From assembly GCA_002308635.1 (NCBI GenBank), contig DBWG01000041.1, forward strand, positions 1 to 13,506: DNA of 13,506 bases. Reading direction: 5' to 3'. Under the pieces are notes generated by a model. The model searched no databases, was not told the DNA's origin, and saw only the letters and a program-made list of their open reading frames with translations. Shown one piece after another: positions 13,394 to 13,506 of this stretch (the first letter of the stretch is position 1; every line of letters starts with the position of its first letter). A program made the translations under genes and the position numbers. The DNA is from Ruminococcaceae bacterium UBA1244. GTDB taxonomy: Bacteria; Bacillota; Clostridia; Oscillospirales; Acutalibacteraceae.

Positions 13394-13506
13394 TCTCTTT
13401 TATTTCCGCACCATGGAAATCAAGTTTCTAATAAAGAAATTTAATGATCCAAAATTCTTAAAATATGACGTGGTTCAAGCAAACAATCAAGCATAATTTT
13501 AGAAAT

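Noticed and set aside
13394..13506. End of an upstream gene at the window edge
   Set aside because: No frame gives a recognisable protein end; the stretch is AT-rich and is best read as intergenic.

Overview
The window reads as chromosomal DNA from a Gram-positive, endospore-lineage Clostridia, most like the Ruminococcus/Oscillospiraceae group. The reasons are the SpmA/SpmB pair, a zinc-ribbon AbrB-type regulator, a YhbQ-type GIY-YIG protein and a DUF3783 protein beside lepA, strong Shine-Dalgarno sites, frequent TTG and GTG starts, and extended -10 (TGnTATAAT) promoters in AT-rich gaps. The genus is an inference. All genes but one (the AbrB-type regulator) lie on the minus strand. No tRNA, rRNA, CRISPR array, prophage or insertion sequence is visible.

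Layout from high to low coordinates, the direction of most transcription: (1) 13393-9251, a lepA operon: lepA (EF4), a DUF3783 protein, a GIY-YIG protein and a recQ without the usual RQC winged helix. The genes overlap or are separated by a few bases. (2) 9250-9121, a GC-richer intergenic element with two strong hairpins, possibly a structured RNA or dispersed repeat. (3) 9089-6819, an orphan ~105-aa gene followed by an ABC ATPase/permease pair that ends in a clear terminator. Each transcription unit is preceded by an array of the same 11-bp dyad, TAC-N5-GTA: five sites (the last imperfect) before the orphan gene and six before the transporter. (4) 6785-2926, an envelope-stress-type operon: OmpR-family response regulator, membrane histidine kinase and membrane-anchored HtrA protease, with an extended -10 promoter, a ~90-nt leader containing a hairpin, and a terminator. 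(5) 2501-2868 on the plus strand, the AbrB-type regulator with its own palindromic promoter and terminator, convergent with htrA. (6) 2143-1021, spmA-spmB. (7) 831-11, two coupled genes of unknown function from a near-leaderless promoter, preceded by an unusual set of ATTCC repeats at exact 11-bp pitch (949-997).

The operons look functionally independent: translation and DNA repair, a regulated exporter or immunity transporter, envelope proteolysis under two-component control, and spore maturation. The most distinctive feature is the pair of TAC-N5-GTA arrays. They tie an unknown small protein and a BcrA-like transporter to one regulator that is not encoded here.
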